Shown piece by piece: positions 30,180 to 33,585 of a stretch of DNA of 33,585 nt. Each line of letters opens with the position of its first letter. Position 1 is the first letter of the stretch. The stretch comes from an uncultured Muribaculaceae bacterium. GTDB taxonomy: Bacteria; Bacteroidota; Bacteroidia; Bacteroidales; Muribaculaceae. The position numbers were made by a program, and so were the translations under genes. Below the pieces are notes generated by a model. It saw only the letters and a program-made list of their open reading frames with translations, made no database searches and was not told where the DNA came from. The DNA lies in the NCBI GenBank assembly GCA_910578035.1, contig CAJTOB010000033.1, positions 1 to 33,585 on the forward strand. Reading direction: 5' to 3'.

Positions 30180-30187
30180 CAAAGGTA
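30180..30187 (-). promoter_or_regulatory. candidate -7 element (TACCTTTG) for pgi
   Basis: TACCTTTG on the minus strand is a perfect -7 match about 70 nt before the pgi ATG. The -33 position has no TTTG, so a regulator or an imperfect box is needed. Confidence 0.55.
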
Positions 30188-30259
30188 TGCAAAAAATATG
30201 AATTTTCAGGCTTGATACCATCGTACACGCATAAATATCTCAAAAATTGCTGATTATTT

Positions 30260-30290
30260 ATTGTCGGGTAAAAAAAAAGTCGTACCTTTG
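30260..30290 (+). promoter_or_regulatory. promoter of the rplM-rpsI-rpsB-tsf cluster
   Basis: ATTG (30260-30263), a 19-nt spacer and TACCTTTG (30283-30290) fit the consensus with one mismatch at -33. Transcription would start near 30297 and give a leader of about 105 nt before rplM. Confidence 0.68.
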
Positions 30291-30319
30291 CGGCACCGAT
30301 TATGTCCAACACTAATACC

Positions 30320-30368
30320 GACAGTCGTGCGGCGCGCTTTTGGCCAAGCGGGCTTCTACACGACGGTC
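30320..30368 (+). promoter_or_regulatory. structured leader hairpin ahead of rplM
   Basis: A long hairpin is formed by GAC/GTC, a 1x1 mismatch, GTCGTG (30324-30329) with CACGAC (30359-30364), and an inner stem GCGCGCTT / AAGCGGGC around TTGGCC. It ends about 33 nt before the rplM start and has no T tract, so it is not a terminator. L13 autoregulatory leaders are known in other bacteria; this could be a Bacteroidales counterpart, by inference from position and shape only. Confidence 0.5.
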
Positions 30369-30401
30369 AAATTATGTAACTATTAATCAAGAAATTAAAC
30401 T

Positions 30402-30884
30402 GTGGATACCATTAGCTATCGCACCGAATTCCCCAATGCTCAGCAGGTTGAGCACCAGTGGGTGGTAATCGACGCCACCGACCAGGTTCTTGGCCGTCTT
30501 TGCGCCAAAGTGGCAAAACTGCTTCGCGGCAAATACAAACCCAGCTACTCCCCCAACATGGAGTGCGGCGACAACGTAATCATCATCAACGCCGACAAGA
30601 TTGTTCTCACCGGCAAGAAGATGACCGACCGTGTATATCTCAGCTACACCGGCTATCCCGGCGGTCAGCGCGAGACTACTCCCGAAGTGCTCATGAAGAA
30701 ATCGTTCAAGCAGCACAATCAGGAAAAGGGTATGCACCCCCTGTTCATGCACGTTATGAAGGGTATGCTCCCCAAGAACCGTATCGGCCGTCGCCTCATT
30801 GAGAACATGCACGTGTACAACGGTCCTAACCACCCCCACGAAGCACAGAATCCCACCGTTATCGACATCAACAAACTGAAATAA
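30402..30884 (+). CDS. rplM: 50S ribosomal protein L13
   Basis: L13 is an early-assembly protein of the large subunit. The 160-residue product contains WVVIDATDQVLGRLCAKVAK, GDNVIIINADKIVLTGKK, SYTGYPGGQRETTPEVLM, VMKGMLPKNRIGR and the C-terminal VYNGPNHPHEAQNP, all diagnostic. I use the GTG at 30402; DTISYRT at that point matches the usual Bacteroidales start as I remember it. It is followed by rpsI after 8 nt. Confidence 0.97.
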   Translation: MDTISYRTEFPNAQQVEHQWVVIDATDQVLGRLCAKVAKLLRGKYKPSYSPNMECGDNVIIINADKIVLTGKKMTDRVYLSYTGYPGGQRETTPEVLMKKSFKQHNQEKGMHPLFMHVMKGMLPKNRIGRRLIENMHVYNGPNHPHEAQNPTVIDINKLK

Positions 30885-30892
30885 TCGCTAGT

Positions 30893-31279
30893 ATGGAAAC
30901 AGTAAATGCAGTAGGCCGCCGCAAAGCCGCCGTCGCCCGCGTTATCGTTAAAGAAGGTACCGGCGTTATCACCATCAACAAACGCCCCCTCGACGTGTAC
31001 TTCCCTTCTTCGATTCTTCAGTACATCGTTAAGCAGCCCCTCACCACTCTCGAAGTAGCCGAAAAATACGACATCAATGTAAATCTCGATGGCGGCGGTT
31101 ACAAAGGCCAGGCCGAAGCTCTTCGCCTCGGTATTGCCCGCGCTCTGGTGAAAATCAACCCCGACGACAAGTCGATTCTCCGCAAGCATGGCTTCATGAC
31201 CCGCGACCCTCGCGCCGTAGAACGCAAAAAGCCCGGTCAGCCCAAAGCCCGCAAGCGCTTCCAGTTCTCCAAGCGTTAA
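30893..31279 (+). CDS. rpsI: 30S ribosomal protein S9
   Basis: S9 is a small-subunit head protein whose C-terminal tail reaches the P-site tRNA. The 128-residue product shows NAVGRRKAAVARV, the GGGYKGQAEALRLGIARAL block and the ending ARKRFQFSKR, where the terminal Ser-Lys-Arg is characteristic. ATG 30893 lies 8 nt after the rplM stop; the rplM-rpsI pair is conserved across bacteria. Confidence 0.97.
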   Translation: METVNAVGRRKAAVARVIVKEGTGVITINKRPLDVYFPSSILQYIVKQPLTTLEVAEKYDINVNLDGGGYKGQAEALRLGIARALVKINPDDKSILRKHGFMTRDPRAVERKKPGQPKARKRFQFSKR

Positions 31280-31291
31280 TATTCCGCTACA

Positions 31292-31314
31292 GTCCGGCGG
31301 CCACAAGGCCGGAC
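31292..31314 (+). promoter_or_regulatory. 7-bp hairpin after rpsI
   Basis: GTCCGGC (31292-31298) and GCCGGAC (31308-31314) flank a 9-nt loop, 12 nt after the rpsI stop and followed by AAAATATG rather than a T tract. It may protect the 3' end or form part of the rpsB leader. Confidence 0.5.
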
Positions 31315-31335
31315 AAAATATGTGTTTAGTATCTA

Positions 31336-31373
31336 AACCGCGGCGATGGACCTGCGTTCCCTACCCCGCGGTT
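31336..31373 (+). promoter_or_regulatory. structured leader hairpin ahead of rpsB
   Basis: AACCGCGG (31336-31343) and CCGCGGTT (31366-31373) form a perfect 8-bp stem closing a 22-nt loop with an inner GGA/TCC. It ends 40 nt before the rpsB ATG and has no T tract. S2-binding leaders are known in other phyla, and this is a plausible local version. A TTG-initiated N-terminal extension of rpsB would start at 31372 inside the stem, which I take as evidence against it. Confidence 0.5.
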
Positions 31374-31413
31374 GCCTGAAAACAAAGAACGTAAACCTAA
31401 CTTAAAAAAGAAA

Positions 31414-32250
31414 ATGGCTAATCCCACATTCGAACAGCTCCTTGAAGCCGGTTGCCACTTCGGCCACCTCAAACGTAAATGGAACCCTGCAATGGCCCCC
31501 TACATCTTCATGGAGCGCAACGGTATCCACATAATCGACCTCTATAAGACCGAGGCTAAGCTCGCCGAAGCCGCTAACGTACTCCGCGGCATGGCAAAGA
31601 GCGGCAAGAAAGTTCTCTTCGTCGCTACCAAGAAGCAGGCCAAGCAGGTTATCGCCGATCTCGCTTCGTCGGTAGGCATGCCCTACGTTATCGAACGCTG
31701 GCCCGGTGGTATGCTCACCAACTTCCCCACCATCCGCAAGGCTGTCCGCAAGATGACCACCATCGACAAGATGAGCAAGGACGGCACATTCGACAACCTC
31801 TCCAAGCGCGAACGTCTTCAGATTTCGCGTCAGCGTGCCAAACTCGAGAAGACCCTCGGCTCTATCGCCGACCTCAACCGTCTTCCCTCGGCTCTCTTCG
31901 TTGTCGACGTGATGAAAGAGCACATCGCCGTTGCCGAAGCAAACCGTCTCGGCATTCCCGTATTCGCTATGGTCGACACCAACTCCGACCCCTCGCTCGT
32001 TGACTACGTAATCCCCGCCAACGACGACGCGTCCAAGAGCATCGAGCTCATCGCCGGCACTCTCGTTGCCGCCATGGCAGAAGGTCTCGAAGAACGCAAG
32101 GCCGAGAAGCTCGACAACGAAGCCGCTGAAGCACAGGCTGAAGCTGCTGCAGCTCCCCGTCGCGAACGCCGCCGCGTGCGCCGCGAAGAGCCCAAGGCAG
32201 AAGCTGCCGCTGAAGAAGCAGCTCCCGCAGCTGAAGAAGCAGCCGAATAA
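31414..32250 (+). CDS. rpsB: 30S ribosomal protein S2 with Ala/Glu/Arg-rich tail
   Basis: S2 binds the 30S body-head junction with S1. From ATG 31414 the product has 278 residues, with FEQLLEAGCHFGHLKRKWNPAM near the start, then YIFMERNGIHIIDL, FVATKKQAKQ, RWPGGMLTNFPTI and the late PVFAMVDTNSDPSLVDYVIPANDDA block, all diagnostic. After about residue 230 the protein has a low-complexity tail of Ala/Glu with an arginine-rich patch (RRERRRVRREE). The frame is open upstream to a TTG at 31372, which I reject because it lies inside a hairpin. tsf follows after a terminator-like hairpin. Confidence 0.97.
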   Translation: MANPTFEQLLEAGCHFGHLKRKWNPAMAPYIFMERNGIHIIDLYKTEAKLAEAANVLRGMAKSGKKVLFVATKKQAKQVIADLASSVGMPYVIERWPGGMLTNFPTIRKAVRKMTTIDKMSKDGTFDNLSKRERLQISRQRAKLEKTLGSIADLNRLPSALFVVDVMKEHIAVAEANRLGIPVFAMVDTNSDPSLVDYVIPANDDASKSIELIAGTLVAAMAEGLEERKAEKLDNEAAEAQAEAAAAPRRERRRVRREEPKAEAAAEEAAPAAEEAAE

Positions 32251-32264
32251 TTGAATACTCAGGT

Positions 32265-32303
32265 TTCTCAAGCTCCGTAAAGGGCTTGAGAACTTGATTT
32301 TTT
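32265..32303 (+). terminator. intercistronic terminator-like hairpin between rpsB and tsf
   Basis: TTCTCAAGC (32265-32273) and GCTTGAGAA (32284-32292) form a perfect 9-bp stem with a 10-nt loop, followed by CTTGATTTTTTAA. No promoter motif is visible between it and tsf, so it probably works as a partial terminator lowering EF-Ts relative to S2. Confidence 0.65.
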
Positions 32304-32337
32304 AAGAAACATCTACGAATTAAAATATACTGAATAT

Positions 32338-33330
32338 ATGGCAGTAACATTGGCAGAAATCACCAAGCTGCGCGGCCTCACCGGCGCCGGCATGATGGAC
32401 TGCAAAAAAGCCCTCATTGAGACTAACGGCGACATGGACGCCGCTGTTGAAGTGCTCCGCAAAAAAGGTCAGGCTATCGCCGCCAAGCGCGAAGACCGCG
32501 AGGCAGCCGAAGGTTGCGTCCTCGCAAAGAACGAAGGCGACTTCGCCGCTATCGTCGCTCTTTGCTGCGAGACCGACTTCGTTGCCAAGAACGCAAGCTT
32601 CGTAGCCCTCACTCAGGCTATCCTCGACGCTGCTGTGGCTAACCGCGTGAAGTCGCTCGACGAACTCAAGGAAATGAGCCTCGACGGCCGTTCTGTAGCC
32701 GACCACATCACCGACGAAACCGCCAAAACCGGCGAAAAAATCGAACTCGGCCGCTACGAATATCTCGAAGCGCCTTCGACCACTTCCTACAACCACCTCG
32801 GCAATCACCTTTCGACCATCGCAGGCTTCAACCTCGAGGGTGTTGATTTCCAGGTAGGCCGCGACGTGGCTATGCAGATTGCCTCTATGAACCCCGTTGC
32901 TGTAGACCGCGACAGCGTTGCTGAAGAAATCAAGACTTCGGAATACAACGTGGCTGTTGAAAAGACTAAGGAAGAGCAGGTTAAGAAAGCTGTTGAAGCA
33001 GCTCTCAAGAAAGCCGGCATCAACCCCAACCTCGTAGACAGCGAAGACCATATCTCCAGCAACATCGCTAAGGGCTGGCTCACTGAAGACGAAGCTGCCA
33101 AGGCTCGCGTAATCATCGCCGAAACTGCTGCCGCAAAGGCTGCTAATCTCCCCGAGCAGATGATTCAGAACATTGCAAACGGTCGTCTCAACAAGTTCTT
33201 CAAGGAATCTTGCCTCATGGAGCAGGAATTCGTGAAAGACGGCAACCTCACCATCGCCCAATATCTCGAACAGAGCCAGAAGGGCCTCGTGGTAGCAAGC
33301 TTCAAACGCGTAAACCTCAACCAGGACTAA
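32338..33330 (+). CDS. tsf: translation elongation factor Ts
   Basis: EF-Ts exchanges GDP for GTP on EF-Tu. The 330-residue product starts with the N-terminal UBA-like domain (ITKLRGLTGAGMMDCKKAL), then the core with the signature TDFVA (79-83, in CCETDFVAKN) that contacts EF-Tu. It continues through VAMQIASMNPVAV and a helical insertion rich in Lys/Glu, ending with KFFKESCLMEQEFVKD. The rpsB-tsf order is conserved. ATG 32338 is the only sensible start. Confidence 0.97.
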   Translation: MAVTLAEITKLRGLTGAGMMDCKKALIETNGDMDAAVEVLRKKGQAIAAKREDREAAEGCVLAKNEGDFAAIVALCCETDFVAKNASFVALTQAILDAAVANRVKSLDELKEMSLDGRSVADHITDETAKTGEKIELGRYEYLEAPSTTSYNHLGNHLSTIAGFNLEGVDFQVGRDVAMQIASMNPVAVDRDSVAEEIKTSEYNVAVEKTKEEQVKKAVEAALKKAGINPNLVDSEDHISSNIAKGWLTEDEAAKARVIIAETAAAKAANLPEQMIQNIANGRLNKFFKESCLMEQEFVKDGNLTIAQYLEQSQKGLVVASFKRVNLNQD

Positions 33331-33357
33331 TCCTCCCGGTCTGAAATATCCAAAATA

Positions 33358-33400
33358 GCGAGGACGTGCCCACTGGGACACGTCCTCGCATTTTGTTTTG
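33358..33400 (+). terminator. strong intrinsic terminator after tsf
   Basis: GCGAGGACGTG (33358-33368) and CACGTCCTCGC (33379-33389) form a perfect 11-bp stem over a 10-nt loop with extra CCC/GGG pairing, followed by ATTTTGTTTTG. It closes the ribosomal cluster. Confidence 0.9.
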
Positions 33401-33430
33401 TCGTTATTTGTCTATGGATATGTGTATTGC

Positions 33431-33562
33431 TTAACACCAGCCGCAGATAAAGTTAGGGCCTTGGTGGGTTTCTGATTCGTCAACATGTAATGTAATGCCC
33501 TTGTTTTGCATTTCTTTTACTATTTTATTGACAATGATTCGGTAAAATTTGAGGTTGTTCAT
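33431..33562 (-). CDS. possible small ORF, 43 residues
   Basis: The ORF runs from ATG 33562 to TAA 33433-33431, with an in-frame stop just upstream of the ATG, so it is complete. The product is MNNLKFYRIIVNKIVKEMQN followed by KGITLHVDESETHQGPNF and ends ICGWC. It is basic at the start, acidic in the middle, with two closing cysteines. I recognise no family. It converges on tsf across the terminator and lies at the window edge. It may be a real small gene, a remnant of a longer one, or chance. Confidence 0.3.
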   Translation of the reverse strand: MNNLKFYRIIVNKIVKEMQNKGITLHVDESETHQGPNFICGWC

Positions 33563-33585
33563 CCTAGGCTAAGCCGCTAACTGAG

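Noticed and set aside
32320..33381. 353-codon minus-strand open frame opposite tsf
   Set aside because: It is a shadow of tsf, which has its TDFVA signature and the conserved rpsB-tsf order. The frame also runs through the tsf terminator.
1..33585. CRISPR arrays, tRNA or rRNA genes, insertion sequences, phage genes
   Set aside because: I saw no regularly spaced repeats, no tRNA cloverleaf with CCA end, no rRNA sequence, and no transposase, integrase or phage structural protein.

Overview
The window reads as chromosomal DNA of a Bacteroidales bacterium, probably close to Muribaculaceae. Supporting signs are the promoter elements (TAnnTTTG at -7, TTTG about 19-20 nt upstream), the absence of clear Shine-Dalgarno sequences, a GH92 mannosidase, a TonB-dependent receptor with a carboxypeptidase-regulatory-like N-terminal domain, a TamL-type lipoprotein BamA homologue, a DUF4296 lipoprotein beside lspA, and the order rplM-rpsI-rpsB-tsf. 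Family placement is inference; the order is fairly secure. Most of the window is GC-rich, apart from a visibly AT-rich block at about 2.9-5.45 kb.

Layout. 0-2.8 kb: a small four-helix membrane protein (minus) diverging from a secreted GH92 alpha-mannosidase (plus). 2.9-5.45 kb: an AT-rich accessory block with three minus-strand hypothetical genes (two exported), preceded by a promoter and a palindromic repeat that would lie in their 5' UTR. 5.5-11.1 kb: a tightly packed minus-strand run of dksA-like gene, lspA, DUF4296 lipoprotein, 72-residue protein, TonB-dependent receptor and S9-type hydrolase, joined by 1-nt and 4-nt overlaps or short gaps. 11.2-15.3 kb: ileS and rpsP. 15.4-17.7 kb: glpK-glpF for glycerol uptake and phosphorylation. 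17.8-20.4 kb: a TrkH-like K+ transporter and its RCK regulator (plus). 20.4-24.9 kb: an orphan TPR-type sensor histidine kinase followed by tamL. 25.0-25.3 kb: a gene-free stretch that looks like an independent non-coding transcription unit with its own promoter and terminator. 25.3-27.8 kb: metX-hom behind a leader. 27.9-30.1 kb: murI and pgi. 30.3-33.4 kb: rplM-rpsI-rpsB-tsf with two structured leaders, an intercistronic terminator-like hairpin and a strong final terminator.

The most interesting element precedes metX-hom. A well-formed promoter is followed within about 15 nt by a 33-codon ORF with nine Met codons, seven of them within codons 17-27. Its stop region can pair with the left arm of a downstream intrinsic terminator. 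This has the layout of a translation-coupled transcription attenuator sensing charged tRNA-Met, placed ahead of the genes that commit aspartate-derived carbon to methionine. I know of no description of a methionine leader-peptide attenuator here, but I could not search.

Other points to check are the approximately 260-nt candidate RNA between hom and the kinase, the transcribed palindromic repeat ahead of the AT-rich operon, and the hairpins ahead of rplM and rpsB. I see no CRISPR array, rRNA, tRNA or intact mobile element.
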